DNA from: Litomosoides sigmodontis
Taxonomy: Eukaryota; Nematoda; Chromadorea; Rhabditida; Onchocercidae
Assembly: GCA_963070105.1 (NCBI GenBank)
Contig: OY718807.1
Span: 4,933,001 to 4,997,000 of the forward strand
Length of the DNA stretch: 64,000 bases
Direction: 5' to 3'
In this document: positions 1 through 13,888 of the stretch, piece by piece
Numbering within the stretch: the stretch's first letter is position 1
Layout: each line of letters starts with the position of its first letter
Position numbers and translations under genes: made by a program
Notes under the pieces: generated by a model
Database searches by the model: none
Seen by the model: only the letters and a program-made list of their open reading frames with translations
What the model was told of the DNA's origin: nothing

Positions 1-2092
1 AATTGATGATGTCATTCGATGAATGAAACAAACAGCCAATTAATCTTTTGTAATACCTCATCTCTTTCTCTCTCTCTCTCCTATTGGATAACAATCATTT
101 CATCTTTAAATCGTAAAAAACAATCATTATATATGCAAAATTTTTTATCGTTTAAATCTGTCACATGGATTGAAATTACACTGAATATTGTTAGACAACA
201 GTACCACACATATGCATGTGAAATTGATGTTATTTTTCAGGTACGACGAACGTTGGAGGCGAAATATGTTTTAAGGACGGTATTAATGAAAACCGAATAT
301 TTTTATTTCAACTTTTACCGGTGAATTATTTAACTGTAAATTCATTCGCATTTACGACCAAAGTTTATCTTGAACTTGCTATTAGAATTAAGTACTGTAA
401 ATTTATATTGTCATAATTTTCCAGTTTGAAATACAAATAATTCGGTTTTTCATTATCTGCAGTTTCATTGAATGCATTGATTGCTGTTTAAGTACTGCGT
501 CTATTTCACTGGCGTCCTATCATTTGTACATTTTAAAAGTAAAATTGTTGTAAATGTGCATGCTTTGATGCATACAATGCATATGCATGAAATTGCTGAG
601 ATGTAATTAACATATTACGCCACATACGTTAAAATATACTTATGCACAAAAGCGTCACTTTTAGAATGTGCAATATCAGGGCATTAAATTCTTTCCGACT
701 GAAAAAATACCATTCGGGAGTGAAAATGTGGCGTGCAAACACTAAAGTTTCGCATTTTACACCTTAATTAACGAAAATTTGCTCATTAAATTTCAGCTTG
801 TTGAATTCATCAAATTGAAAAGTAGGAAAGATAGGTTCGTTAAAAGATAAACTAACGATTGCTTGAAAATCTCCGGAGGCTGTTTGGATATGTATTCATT
901 TAAACAGCCGAGGTTTGCTTTTGTTTTTCATCTTTGATAACAGCCAAAATGCTGTGAAGGAGCAGCGATGGTTAAAGGTTGAAGCCATCAGTTTCTGAAT
1001 TTTTTTTCCTTTCTTTTTTTTTGAAGCGTAAAACAGAGAGAAGGAAAGCACAGTTAGCTCGCTTCTTCATATTTATTTGTTTCAATTTCACTCGGCTACG
1101 TTTAAAACAGGATCTGTTCCTTTGATCAGTTGTACTGATAGAAAGAGGGTGGAAAGGCTTGGTTTATTAAGGTTATCATTGAATGCTTTAATATCGGGCG
1201 GGAAATTTTGTTTCATTAAAATTATCATTGAATGCTTTGAGATTAATTAGTGAAGCATCTATGTGTGCATTGATGTGCTCAGTCTTACTTATCTCACATC
1301 TACGAACTGTTCCTTCTCTGTTTCACGTCGTTCGTCTTCCGCCAGAAGTGTGCGATGATAGAAAAGTTAATGAAGGACTGATTGGTGGTTGGTTGCATTG
1401 CAATATCTCTCCAATGTTTTACTCATTGAAGCTATTGTTAAATGAAAAGTGAATTGCTGCTACTACTGCTACGCTGATTGATTCCTTAAATTATATTGCA
1501 TAAATTTGCTCAAAATTTCCATCAACCTTTAAGTATTTTCACAAACGTCGTCCTTTCTTCTACTTTTTCACTAAAGTTTGCGGTGAAACATTGAATGTTT
1601 TTAGCTTTTCAATTTTTCAAAGTTTGAAATGTCAAAGACAAATTTTTCTTGGTTAAATTTTACGTTTTCATTTAAATGTTTTTAATGCAAATGTGATGTT
1701 AATTCTTGCCAAATGTCCTACTTGTTCAGGCGAACTTTAGCATAATTCATTTCATTCAACATTTTTATTGAAATACAAGCTTTAATAGCAAATGATCAGT
1801 TACATCTCAATGTAACTTACCAGTTCTGTGATTCTCCCTTACAGGGCTTATCAATGCGATAATGATATGATTAGGAATCAGTAATTAACTCTCTTGTAAT
1901 TAGCTCTGACTTATTGCCACCTTATAATGAAATATTGGCGAAGGACTTGTCTCCAAAACATTTGCTGATATTAAAGCGGATTTTTTGTGTGAATATGTAA
2001 ATTATTACTGTTTTACGTGTTTGTTCAGCTTTTGAAAAGCTCGTCCGCGAGGTGATTCTTTTGTGCGAGCTAGCAGTGAATGACTTTTCGTT
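1..2092. other. gene-poor 5' end of window
   Basis: AT-rich sequence with no gene I can name. A TC-rich run lies at 61-81. A strong acceptor ending at 240 opens a 58-codon frame to a stop at 414-416 that could be the last exon of a gene lying left of the window (see findings). A 17-bp direct repeat occurs at 1173-1189 and 1222-1238. The rest shows nothing I can support. Confidence 0.4.
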
Positions 2093-2094
2093 CA

Positions 2095-2105
2095 TTTATT
2101 TTCAG
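2095..2105 (+). promoter_or_regulatory. possible trans-splice acceptor ahead of the patched-related gene
   Basis: A T-rich tract ending in TTTTCAG at 2105 lies 87 bases before the ATG at 2193, with no credible donor seen upstream. In nematodes such a naked acceptor usually receives a spliced leader. This is inference from position and consensus only. Confidence 0.35.
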
Positions 2106-2192
2106 CAAGGAAAGCGGAGGAGGCGTAGGTTATGAAGTGGTTGGGGAAGTGAAGGAGGAAAGAGAGATAAGGTGAAGTACTGCCGTAGAAAA

Positions 2193-5100
2193 ATGTCGCT
2201 GGAAGGCCCGGAAGAATCGGTGAGGGGGGCGCTGTTGGTGACAGAGGAATATGTGAGCGAAGTGAAATTAGGGAGGAATGACGACGGATCGGAGGGTAAT
2301 TCCCATAGCAGTCATATGGAAGGAACCGATAACTCGTCACGCTGGAATGGTCAGTCAATCCAGGCATTCAATAAGCTTCAGATTACCAGTCACGGTTTGA
2401 CATTTTCAATAAATTTGAATTTAATCAATTCAAGCGAAACTTACCATAGCTTAAGTTTAATTTACTTATTACTGAATTGCACCTTTCATTTCACCCTTTT
2501 ATAAATTGCAACGATAAAAATATAATACATATAAATATTGAAATTTTGTGTTCACTTGATATGAAGGAGTTCATAAAGAAACGACAAAAGCAATCTTTAA
2601 CCCAAATGATGCATAAACGGTTATATTAGCTGTCTACAAAATATTGTAGTTTGTGATTTTTTGAATTTAGAAGTTGTTTACATTCATTTATTCTATTTTA
2701 CTAACGAATTCAGGATGCGCAGGTGGTCCACGACGTAGCAAACTCCTCTCCTTATGGAAGTATCTCACACTTCGAGGTCTATTTCGACTTTTAGGTAGAA
2801 ATCGTTTAAATATTTTGCAATAGAAAGCTATCTTATCTTTTTTAATACATATTACTTCACTCTTTCATCAGTTATCACCTTTTTTATAATCAGTGAATTC
2901 TACGCGGAATGAAATTGCCAATGGCGTCCTACCACTCGTTTCATCGTTACTAAATTTACTTTGTGATCTTGTTATCTGCCCTCTTTTCCTTCCCTGCAAT
3001 TTGTTATTCAATCTTTGAAATGGTTATTTATTATAGTTGCTTGACCGATACAAGTACAAGTGAGCCAAAGAACTTTCAGCTTACTAGATAGAGGCTAATG
3101 AAAATTAGCTTTTTTTTTACCATTTCAATGGTAAGATGTGGGTGTACCAATTTTGCTTCTAAAGCCCCTCATTACTCGAACATCAATTAATTAGTAATTA
3201 CGTTCCAATTTTTAATCTTTTGTTTCCAGTTTAAATCGTGACCTGGAAATTTAGGTGAAAATGTTGGCTCATACCCGGTGGTATACATTCTCTTATCGTT
3301 ATTGATCTCGACAAGCTCATTTGGTATCTTCAAAATCGTTTTACGCGATCGAATTCGAGACGGTTATACACCAATAAATGCACCGTCTAGATATGAAATG
3401 GATGTGCTGCGGGAATTCTGGAACTCCACTGGTACTTGAGAGCATTTTATATTGTAATTACATTAATCGAAATAATTGTCAAATATTTTGGAATATAATG
3501 GATGTTAGAATAAAAATAATTTATAGTAAGTAATGAGTAGGTTAGGTTGAAGCATTAATATCTCTTCCTGTAATTAGTAATGATGAATTACTTTCTAGGC
3601 GATCCGATGGTTACGGTAGTGTTATTAACAGCCAAAGATAACGGTTCGATGTTGCGGGATAATTATTTGAATGAAGTTGAACATTTAACCATATATTTGA
3701 TGAATAATCATAGTGTAATATATAATAATCAGTCAATTACATACGAGGATTTTTGTTCACCTTACTGTAAGACAAATATCGCTCTACGACTCTTCAAGGT
3801 GAATATTTATGGTAAATTCATTAATTAGTCTGCATACTAATTTGCTGCAAAATTTGTTTTAATTTTTAATTGAATGCATTAACAACCAATAAATGACAAT
3901 CGTTTTGTTTGCATTTTAGTTCCAACATACTATGCTAATTTCATTTATCATTGAAAATTCTTGCGCATTCTGATAATCAAACATTATCTACAGCTTTTAT
4001 TTGAGTGCACTTAAAATTTTCCATAAAATAATTGTAAATAGCCAATGCACTTATCACAGTTAATTTAACAGCAAGGTGTTGACGTTGAACGAGTTCATTT
4101 GCAACGCGGCGAGCCACTTTCCTACGACACGTCCTTAACATATCCAGTCGCGAAAATTGATGGCTTTGATATTCACTTGGAGAGGAATTTTTTTGGCGTT
4201 ACTCTAAAGGAAGCCCCGAAAAAGAATATGTTTGTTGGCCGAAATGTTACCAGTGGTAAATTACCATCAAATGTATCTTATGCGCAGTTAGTTTCAAACT
4301 TGCAGTTCGTTAAAGTAAGTCTCAATTTGATATTTTCGAACTTTTTTTCTCCAATGGGAAACACTTAATGATAGGAATTTTTGTTTCATTCATGACAACT
4401 ATTTACATTTGTAGTGATGTGGCGACTTTGGATTTCTCGGTGATTTAATGTTCATTTCCAATTTAAGGTAGTTTTGGCTCTTTATCGTGCTGATCGATCA
4501 TCCCTCGAAATGGAGCGAAAACTATCGTTATGGGAACTTTCTGTTTTTGAATTTGCTCGAAAGCATTACAAAAATGATTTAATTGACATAGAGGTTACAT
4601 TTGATCATTGGACGATTTCAGCATAATCATATGTTTTCTTAAATTAAATGAATTTAATTACGATTTCAGGTAATTGGATCAGAGATTCTCAATCAAGAAA
4701 TGATTAAAGACGGTCAAAAGCTCGCGCCATTTTTTGTTGCAGGTTGTTTAATTTCGAATATTTCATATTATACCACTTCCGTTACACAATTCATTAATTT
4801 CACATCATTTTCATTGATGTGTGGCTTATTTTTTACATTTCAATTTAATTAATTTTGATATTAACTCAATATCACCTTGCATTATTTCTACATTACTTCA
4901 ACCAACACTTAGCATACCCAGTTTTATTTAAACTCTTGTTGAAATTTTTAGGTTTTGGTTTGATGATGTTTTTTGTAACAGTTACGGTTCTTGCTGGTGC
5001 AATTTTTCACAATGCGATGGATTGGGGCAAAGTTCTGGTTGCCTTTGGCTCCATTCTATGCCCAACACTTTCAATCACATCATCTTACGGCATCATATCA

Positions 5101-8100
5101 CTTTTCGGCATTAGAACCAATTCGCTCATGCTTGTTATGCCCTTCCTTATTATGGGCATTGGTTTGTTTCAACTGATTTCCTCGTCATTTCTTTTTCAAA
5201 TTATTGTTGCATTTTGCTATGAAATTTTATTCCAAATATTTCTTTATAATTGCTTCTATGTTATATTAAATTGAACAAAGAAATTAACCCAATGAAGTAG
5301 CTGGGACAGATGTCTGAAGTGATATCTGTAAATGATGTCTACTTTTGTGCATGATGTTCTTTCTTCTGTGCATCCTGCATATCTACAAAGATGATAATAT
5401 TTCCAATTTTTGTATTTCCAAATGATTAATTCTATGCATTTCAATCACCGCATGTAAAACAAAAGAATTAATTGCCTGAATAATCTCACTTAAGGTGTTG
5501 ATGACGCATTTCTAATGATTCATCCTTGGCAACGTCTGGCATTGCATACCAGTAGTGTTAGTGCTCGACTTGGTTTAGTATTCGAAGAAGTAGGACCTTC
5601 TATCACAATTACTTCAATAACGAACTTCATTTCCTTCAGTATCGGTGCATTAACTCCTACACCAGGTAAAATTCGTGCAATAATATTTAAATGTTGCTTA
5701 TTAAATCAAGTCTTTTTACTTTAATGTTCTGAGCAGTTAAGAAAATCAATTGAAATATTCTAATTTTAGTATCATCTCTACATGAGTAGTTCATTCTTAG
5801 AGCTAACTTTTTCAAATCTAAGTCACTCAGTAGGTATTTGAAAGTGATAGAACTTTTTTTGTACTTATATTAATTTATTCTTGCAGAAATACGATTGTTT
5901 TGTGTATCAACAGCTATTGCATTGGGATTGGATTATTTGTATGAATTAATTCTATTCGGACCTGTGCTGGCATTAGCTTCACACTGTGAAAAATGTAATA
6001 AGAAGTATACGGCGTCGTCATGTTCACAGAAACCCTTGCTACGTGGATGGCGTTTAGAGGTTTTATTTATTTCTCAAAACTCATTGCACGTTCAATTGTA
6101 CCGTCAACGGTATAATTGCATAAAAAAATAAGCGAATGTCTTTTCATTTGGAGTGGAAGGAATTTTGGTAAATGTCGAATTTAAATTTTGAAATAGTTAA
6201 AACCATGTGCATAGTAAAGTTTATGTTGTACACTCACTATTCAATAATTTTAGATTGAAACGTTTATGAAATGGGTTCTGAGAATTTATTGTCGCATCCT
6301 GGGACATCGCTGTTTCACGGCATTTTTATTTATTGCAGTGCTTATTTACTGGTATTTTGCCATTATTGGAGCGTTAAATATAAAAACCAGACTTGATACG
6401 GTGAAAATTTTACCCCGAGATTCACCGATACAAAGACCTAATCGGATACTTAATGATATAAGTACGTTAAAATTTTCACTTCCTTGTTAGGCTTATTTGT
6501 CGATTAACCTTTCTTTCGTACTGGCGTTGTTTTGCCCTATAAATTGCTATAAAAATAATGCCATAAATTTTACTAGCACCTAATATTGTCTTTCGCAATT
6601 TAAGCATTCCAAATTTTACTATCACTTTTATAACTAAAACTAAAGCACAGAACTACAGTTTGGGATGAGTATCACCCAGTGACGGTACTTGTGAATAATC
6701 CATTGGATATACGGAAACAACAACCAATGCAACGATTTTGGCAACTCGTTAATGACTTTGAAAGTTTACCACTCTGTAGAGGTGAGTAAACGTAAACCGT
6801 TCGTAGCATATTTATCAAATATAAGTGGGAGATGAAACATCGAAATTCTTTTAAAATTTGAATGAGAACACGGTGAAAGTAACGATATTAACGGTTACTT
6901 TAACAACTTTGATACTTTTTATAGGAAATATCTCAACATTATTATGGCTCCGCGACTACGAACATTACTACAAGCATGGAGATCCCATGTTATCAATTTG
7001 GTCATTTTTTGATTTGTCAGATCCTAAACCAATCAGTAAAGTCTCACATTCTGAAACGGGTCTTGACTTCGATAAACTGGAAAGCTTTCTTGAATCACCA
7101 TTCTACGGTCACTGGAACATGTCTATGGTCGTTGCTAATACAAAGTAAATAAAAGTGAATTATTTTAAAGTTACAGATTAATTTAATAAGTTACATTAAT
7201 TTTGTATTATAGAGATGGACCTCGAATAAACCGTTTTTGGTTTGTTGTCGCTTATAGGAATACGTCAAAATGGGAAGTACGAATTGAATTGATGGAGAAA
7301 TGGCGCAAAATTGCCGATAACTATAAAGTAAAATATTGAATTTTAAGTGATCGGAAAGAAATATTTGTTCCAAATTGAATGATAATTTATTCTATAACAT
7401 CACAATTACATTATTCTTCAAAATAAATGAAAATTCTTATTCCTTTTTACATTGAAGGATTTGAATGTGACTGTTTGGGAGGTCAATGGAATGTTTGTGG
7501 ATCAAATGCTAAGTTTAAAAACAGTTGCGGTGCAGGTAAGTAATGAATGAAATAGTTTACACTGTCAAAATTATTTATTCACCTACCGTTTAATTAATAT
7601 GTAAGATGCAAATAATTGATTTACAGTTAACTGCCCGTTTTCGGTTACTGCTTGTGGAAAGATTATTTATAAACAGTTGTCATAAAAACTGCACGTTTTT
7701 TAAACTACTCAGTGAGTGTATTATTATTTTTCCTGATTATTACTTAGCGTCTTGTTTATTATCAGTGACAATGAGCTAGCGTATACAATTCCAGACCGGC
7801 ACGTTAACATTAATCTGTATGGCAGTTGTTTGTGCATTATTTATTCCGAATCCATGTAGTATCATAACGGCTTCTATCGCAATTGCATCAATAAGTCTCG
7901 GTAAAGATACGATTCTGTTATTAGTCACAATTACTAGGTTATTGTTAAGATATGTGCAGTTAGTTAAACTTGTAATTTATTGAGTATCCATACAAATTGT
8001 AAATCGACACTTACTAATCTGACTGATAAGTTACTTTGGAACTTATTTAAACAAGTATTTGAAATCGTTCCTTTATTTTAGATCAGTTATTTTTGTAAGT

Positions 8101-9322
8101 AATTGTCTATCTTTTAATTGACAGTTATGTAATTTAACCGTTGATTGTTGATTGTGGTCTTTTTGGTAAATAATCCTCTTCCAATCAGTAGTTCAGACCT
8201 TGATAATTACCTAGGCAAATAACCTCTAAAAAGTGGTTATTTGTTGTGATTTATATTCATTCGATTCCTGTATCAGTCAACAGTTACTCGTCCTGATTTA
8301 GCAGTTAGTCGTAACAGTCTCTAAGGCATAATTTTTCTCGAATAACTATAATAATTTCTCTTTTAACATTATTTTACAACTCAGGTGTATTCGGATTTTT
8401 GTCCTGGTGGCACTTTGATCTGGATCCGGTAACAACGGTTGCAGTACTAATGTCTATTGGTTTATCGGTTGACTTCACTGCCCATGTTTCTTATCACTAT
8501 CAGGTAAATTACTAATATACTCAAATAAGCATTTAATCTTTGCACATTTGTCAGATTCGTCCTTAAACTGCCTTATCATCTTATAATGTAGTTGTTTAAT
8601 TAGTCAGCGATTTAATCATTTCTCTTTAAATAATCAGAAAGTTTCTTGCCTTTTCAAAATTGGTTACTTTTGCAGCTGACAACTCGACGGGAAATCCGGA
8701 ATAAAAAAATCGTAAAAATACCAATTAAAGGACCACATGAAAAGCTACAGTATACTTTGGAAAGTGTTGGCTGGCCAATGATACAGGCTGGTGCGTCAAC
8801 GGTTATGTGTGTTTTGCCACTTATTTTTTTGCAGGTATGAAAGAGTTTTTGAATTTCAGTTAATTTCTCCGCCAATTTTAGTTATATCAGCTAATTGTTT
8901 CATAATAATAAAAATGTGCTTTAAAATGGCTCAATTAAGAAAAAGCAATTAACATTTAACAAAATTATTAAAAAAATAACCGATAATGCTTAGGAATAAA
9001 ATTTATGGTCATATTGTGTTAAAAATCTTAAAATAAAAAAGTCGAAGATTAAAAATAACTGAAGAACCTCTCCTTTCCTAATTTTATATTGCAGAGTTAT
9101 TCACCAATGGTATTTTTTAAAACGATCATCCTGGTGGTGTCGTGGAGCCTGTTGCACGGACTTATTCTCTTACCGGCACTTTTAGGTGCGCTACCAGATT
9201 GTCTCACGAATGCCAACTGTTATCGGACGTTTCTCTCCAGGAGTAGTCAGAAATCATGTCGTTATGTTGGGCCACATGAAATTGATCCAGTTGATGGACA
9301 GGAGATGGAATCAAGCGATTAA
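2193..9322 (+). CDS. patched-related (PTR) family protein with sterol-sensing domain, 19 exons
   Basis: PTR proteins are nematode-expanded relatives of Patched and Dispatched, polytopic RND-type membrane proteins linked to cuticle, moulting and lipid or hedgehog-related transport. Exons: 2193-2394, 2714-2794, 3255-3431, 3599-3798, 4072-4314, 4468-4593, 4670-4742, 4952-5161, 5495-5665, 5887-6059, 6254-6461, 6659-6781, 6925-7144, 7213-7327, 7458-7535, 7795-7900, 8385-8503, 8676-8834, 9095-9322; all phases agree, giving about 1003 residues, normal for the family. A first membrane helix lies near residue 110. The sterol-sensing domain occupies about 370-560 and carries [10 protein letters not shown], the GxxxDD proton-relay type motif. 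The second half repeats the plan, with [10 protein letters not shown] near residue 865. The start is the first ATG after a stop and acceptor. Which PTR paralogue it is cannot be told by eye. Confidence 0.92.
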
Positions 9323-9593
9323 TATGCTTCCTTTCATATATTCCGTGTTGTGGTCACGATTTTTTCCGGTTATTGCTCATAATTACTTGATTTGAAGTTA
9401 ATTACACAAAATTAATGTTGAGATTTCGTTGATATTTTAGTGAAAATAATTCTTGAACGATGAATTGGATATTAATTTCAAAATTTTATCGTTTTTTACT
9501 TTTTTCCTTCTCTTTTCTCAATCTAGTTTTTCTGCACTTGTTGACCTTTAGGCAATATTTCGATGAACTTTTGCTGAAACTTTTGTATAAAAA

Positions 9594-9599
9594 AATAAA
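9594..9599 (+). terminator. poly(A) signal of the PTR gene
   Basis: Canonical AATAAA 272 bases after the TAA stop at 9320-9322, the first canonical hexamer downstream on this strand. AT-rich flanks make chance occurrence possible. Confidence 0.45.
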
Positions 9600-11218
9600 T
9601 TTATTGAAAGTGAAATTTCTATCAGAATAATTGAAGTGGAAGGGAGGAAGAAAGTTTCGCTAACAATTTTCATGTGACAAATAGGCATTCTTAAAATAAT
9701 CAACTAGTTATTGAATATCTCTTATTATTTTCTTTTTCTCCTTCTTCCTTCTTCCTGTAGGAATTCTGAATATTTCAGTTTTATGACAAACATGCATAAT
9801 TATTCATTAATTTCTTGATTTCTTTAGTTTATTTCGAAAAAGTCCATTGCCTGGAATTATTTTTTTCTTTCACAATCGATACTTTTCGCGGGTCCTTTTG
9901 ATACTTACGTAGGTCACCAGCATTGTATGATAAATAAACGTGTGTGTGTGTGTGACACGTTAATAGTTGGTTTTAACGTAGCACTTTTTAGATTCTTCTT
10001 TCTTGTACTTAGTTATAATCATATGCCAATAAACTTTAAATGAAATGCTTATTACGGTTTCGTTGTATTCAGTTACAATCATATAAATGTTATGAGATTT
10101 TGAAGGAACAACAGTTCGTTTTCACTTCAAGTTCGAGCAGTCCTAAAATTTTTTGGAATTTATTTCATATATTTCAAGCTCAAAGAATTCATTTGTATGT
10201 TGTTAGCCAACATCAAGCGATATGAGGAATGTCGAAATCAGTTTGCCTCATCATAATTTCACTTAATTTTGTCAATGATGGTCACTTGTGCACTGGAAGA
10301 TTTTTCTTCATCGACTTTCTGAGTGGACAACATGAATGACTACATCCCATATGAGTATGTATTGTCACGGGAATCATCATAATCATTGTCACATCACCCA
10401 CATTAACACCAAACCATAATCCGGTTCATTTTGGGACACAATATCGACTTCATCGAAAAATTTCCATAATCTATCGTTCTGCGTTACTCCAACCTGACAA
10501 CAATTTCGTTACCATCACGTAAGATTTCCGATCACAGTTTCGTTACCACCACGGGACATCACCAAGCGAACGGAATTTGGAAAAGGTTTATCAATCAGCA
10601 ATAAGTCTACTGATATTTACTCCCTTAAATTCTCCGCAAGTTCATACAGTGTATTTTCATACTAAATATGAATCTTGAATGTGGTGGAAAAGAAAGGGAG
10701 AGACCTTGATAATAAGTGTGAAAAATTTCTCGAACAATTCACATTATAGAAATAAATTTCGTTTTAACTCATCCGGACGGTCTTATCCACCCACCCACCC
10801 ATTCACACCTATTTAACGTATATTCCTATCAATCCGTCATCAAATGCATAGTTTATTTTCTTTAATTCTTTTCCACCTTTCCAATTATAACAATAGATTT
10901 CATTCCTCTACAGTATTCATTTTATTAATTGCAAGAAACGTGCCTTCTTCCACTCTTTCTTCCTTTTGTTCAGTTGTGGGGTGTAAAGTCAAACTTTCTT
11001 GATGGATTTGTTTTCAAGTAATTCGGACAACTGATGAAATCACTGCGCCGGTCCTCCCCCTTTAATTGTGATACGAAGAATTTCGGTCTATTTGTACTGA
11101 CCGACTGAGTGCTCGTTTGATGTGTTTTCAAAAATGCTTCAGTTGAAAGTAATTCTTATCAAATTCATTATTGGCCAGGAAAAGAAAGGCGAGGGATGAA
11201 TTCTTCGATTCTTATCTT

Positions 11219-11229
11219 CTTGTTTACAG
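11219..11229 (+). promoter_or_regulatory. probable trans-splice acceptor of the DB-module gene
   Basis: TTGTTTACAG ends at 11229, 28 bases before the ATG at 11258, and no upstream donor or exon is evident. This fits a spliced-leader addition site. Confidence 0.4.
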
Positions 11230-11257
11230 TTAAATTCGATTTCGTATCCCTCCGATA

Positions 11258-12620
11258 ATGTTACGGCAATTATTCATATTGGCTTCACTGTTCATTCAGC
11301 AATCAGTCGCTCAGCAGGTTCACATTAATTTCTCGCGTGCATTGAAAGATTTAATTAGAAAGCGGTAAAAGGTATGAAAACGATAGCAAGTAAATGAGTT
11401 GTGAAGAAGTTGAAAGTTGCCCACTGCCAAGCATACTACTTAATTTTGTTGTTAATTTATAAATGAAATGGGAAAGAAGAATTGTAGCTAAAGCAATGTC
11501 AGTACGTCCCAATATCGGGATGTTGCTCTATGAGATGGACCTCTGACTGCGTTCCAAAACACTGCTTCAAGCATGTTCTCGAGAATTGTCCGGATCGCAA
11601 ATTTTTGATGTTCAGTCGTAGCATCAAACAGAAGAGCGATTTGAGACGATCACCTCCTAATGCCGCATTTCGTGGCCATCCCTTGGTATATTGCTTCCCA
11701 GATTCATAATTTAAATTTGAAAGAGCTCGAAATATTGTAAATAAAATTTAACTTACATATATATGATCTAAGGGGAAAGAGATGCAAGGAGTACTGGAAG
11801 TATAAAATAACTGCTTGCAACACTTACACAAAGAAATCCATATTACTACACATCTCCAATATTTGTAGCCTCTCTGCGGTACCGCTGAATTAGGATACAA
11901 ACCGTGCACAAGCCGGGGTATAGCCGACAAACTCTTCCAGTCATGTTGCAATATTTATGTACCAAAAGAATGTCGTTCAATGTGTGTCTATGAAACCAAT
12001 CAAAATGCTACGCGTGAACTGGTGAACATTTTATCAAGTATTTGTTAAAATTTACTCTTGAAATCATCTAATTACATACACACATGCAAATGTCCACGTA
12101 TGTTTAACAGGCGGTATATGTTACCGAGTTTTAGCAAAATTTATCGGATCTTTGAAATATAATACTCACAAATGATTCTTTTTTTTGAAAAATAGCAATA
12201 GAAATGTTCTAGGTATTATCACTTATTGCATAACGCAGCTCGATGATAGTCTGATAATATCTCTAATCTTCAGCTCATTTCAATATTACGTGAAAAAAAA
12301 TGTGGTCTAGAGTATTTGTCCAGCATTCTTTACTGTGCATCGCAGAATCGTGACAACCGCAAATGTTGCATACATTTAAATTTAAACAATCCACAACTTC
12401 AGGTAAGCATACATGGTATGTATCACTCCGATTGATATGACCATAAATCAAACTTCATGAATGAACAGCATAAATGAACTTACAGGTGGGCAGTAGATGT
12501 TTACGGATGTGTGACCCAACTGGAACGGCCATTGAACAAATTACGACGGAGGACGCCACATGCATGTACAACTGGAACGTTATCATGTACTGTCACCATA
12601 GTGGTATACGAGAGATGTGA
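11258..12620 (+). CDS. secreted cysteine-rich DB-module protein, 5 exons
   Basis: The DB module is a nematode cysteine-rich extracellular domain of unknown biochemical role. Exons 11258-11317, 11488-11685, 11869-12021, 12274-12402 and 12486-12620 all join in phase 0 and give 224 residues. Exon 1 is exactly a signal peptide (MLRQLFILASLFIQQSVAQQ). Exon 2 has a separate cysteine-rich segment (SGCC, DCVPKHCFKHV). Exons 3-5 carry the DB signature: a CC pair, VPKECRSMC, ILYCASQNRDNRKCC, then RCLRMCDPTG and a terminal WNVIMYCHHSG. Each exon is short, so no single ORF reveals the gene. No transmembrane helix follows the signal, so secretion into body cavity, cuticle or host space is inferred. It is convergent with the Nck gene. 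The exon 2 acceptor (GAATTGTAG) is the weakest junction. Confidence 0.86.
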
Positions 12621-13888
12621 TGACAACACATGTGCGCACATTATGAGAAATATAATGATAGAATTAAGATCGCCTCAATTTTAAATGAACTCCAGTTTTC
12701 AAGAAGAAACGTTGTTCATATGCTGTCTTAACAATGGAGAGATAATTTCAGAAGCGCTGAAACTTTTATTTAATAATTTCCAGATCGAAAGGACTGAAAC
12801 ATTCATAATTAAAAGACAGATAATATAATAACATTACAACTTTATTGCTTTATGGTTATTTCAGTACAAATAAGTGGAAATAGTATGGAGTGACTGGTAT
12901 CTTCCTTTTTTGTTCATTCGTTATTTGCAAGTTAAAAATGCATAATGTCAAAATTTTGCATCATTGTCATTGTAAAACCCGATGGAAACAAAAACATACA
13001 CACCTAATGTTGGAACAAGGAATTATTAACATATTACAAACCATCTTTCGTATACGCTACGATATGTCTCCAAAATTTACATCACAAATAATGGTACTGC
13101 GATTTTCAACAGTCCCACCTCCAGTGAATAAAATGCTTTCATTTTACTCGTGGAAATATAATGCGCGGAAATAAACTATCCGCGCATAGTCAGCATTGCT
13201 GCAATTTTTACGAATCAACGGACAATCAGTAATTTGGTTCTAAAAATACTTTTTCGATTATCATATACAGAAAGGATATTCTCAAGCAGACTTAAAACTC
13301 TTACAATTTAATGAGAAGTTATGTGCATTAAATCTGAAGCTTGTGAAAAATTTCATTGTCCTTCCACAATCATTTAAAATTTAACTCATTCACTCTTCCT
13401 AGAACTTTGAAAATTTATCTTTTAGATAACTTTATAATTACGAAAATTTGGAGCACAAAGAAATACAGTCAGCTGACAACAAACAGTTATGAAGAAACAT
13501 CATAAAAACTAGGGAGGGGAGAGAAATGTTCCAAGAAGCGAAAAAACAACTATTTATTTTTAGATAATTCGTTTCGGCACTAAGATCTAAGCTACAATTA
13601 CTTCAATCTTCCTCCAGGCGAAAACAATGGTTCCTCCTAATTGCACTGCAAAACGGTTGATTTTTCTGGTTGATTGATTTAAACTGTGGCGGGACTTAAA
13701 ATCTTAATAAAAAACCTCAAGCTTTACAATTATGAAAATTTTTGTAGAAAACAGAAAACTCTGAAGGAAGGGAGGGAATGTTGAGACAAAGAATTAAATA
13801 AAAATATATTTTCAAAACAAGCAATTTGGCAAGCACAACAATTTTTAAAGCACCCGTTAACATCAGATGATTCTATATATGCTTTTAT
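12621..13888. other. intergenic region between convergent DB and Nck genes
   Basis: AT-rich spacer holding the 3' flanks of two convergent genes. A 94-codon plus-strand ORF at 12890-13174 lacks splice support and family resemblance. Nothing else supportable. Confidence 0.4.

Larger units (their letters stand above)
9323..11257. other. intergenic region after the PTR gene
   Basis: Holds the PTR 3' untranslated region (AATAAA at 9594), a short GT run near 9941-9955 and a CCCA repeat near 10787-10801. I see no exon with both splice signals and convincing protein-like composition. Confidence 0.4.

Noticed and set aside
1228..1452. 74-codon plus-strand ORF upstream of the PTR gene
   Set aside because: It begins at a non-ATG codon, matches no family and has no convincing splice junctions.
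7627..7730. An open segment after a TTTACAG acceptor in the PTR gene ([14 protein letters not shown])
   Set aside because: Skipping it joins exons 15 and 16 directly in phase 0 to the expected membrane segment; including it adds sequence unlike the family and lacks a good donor in phase.
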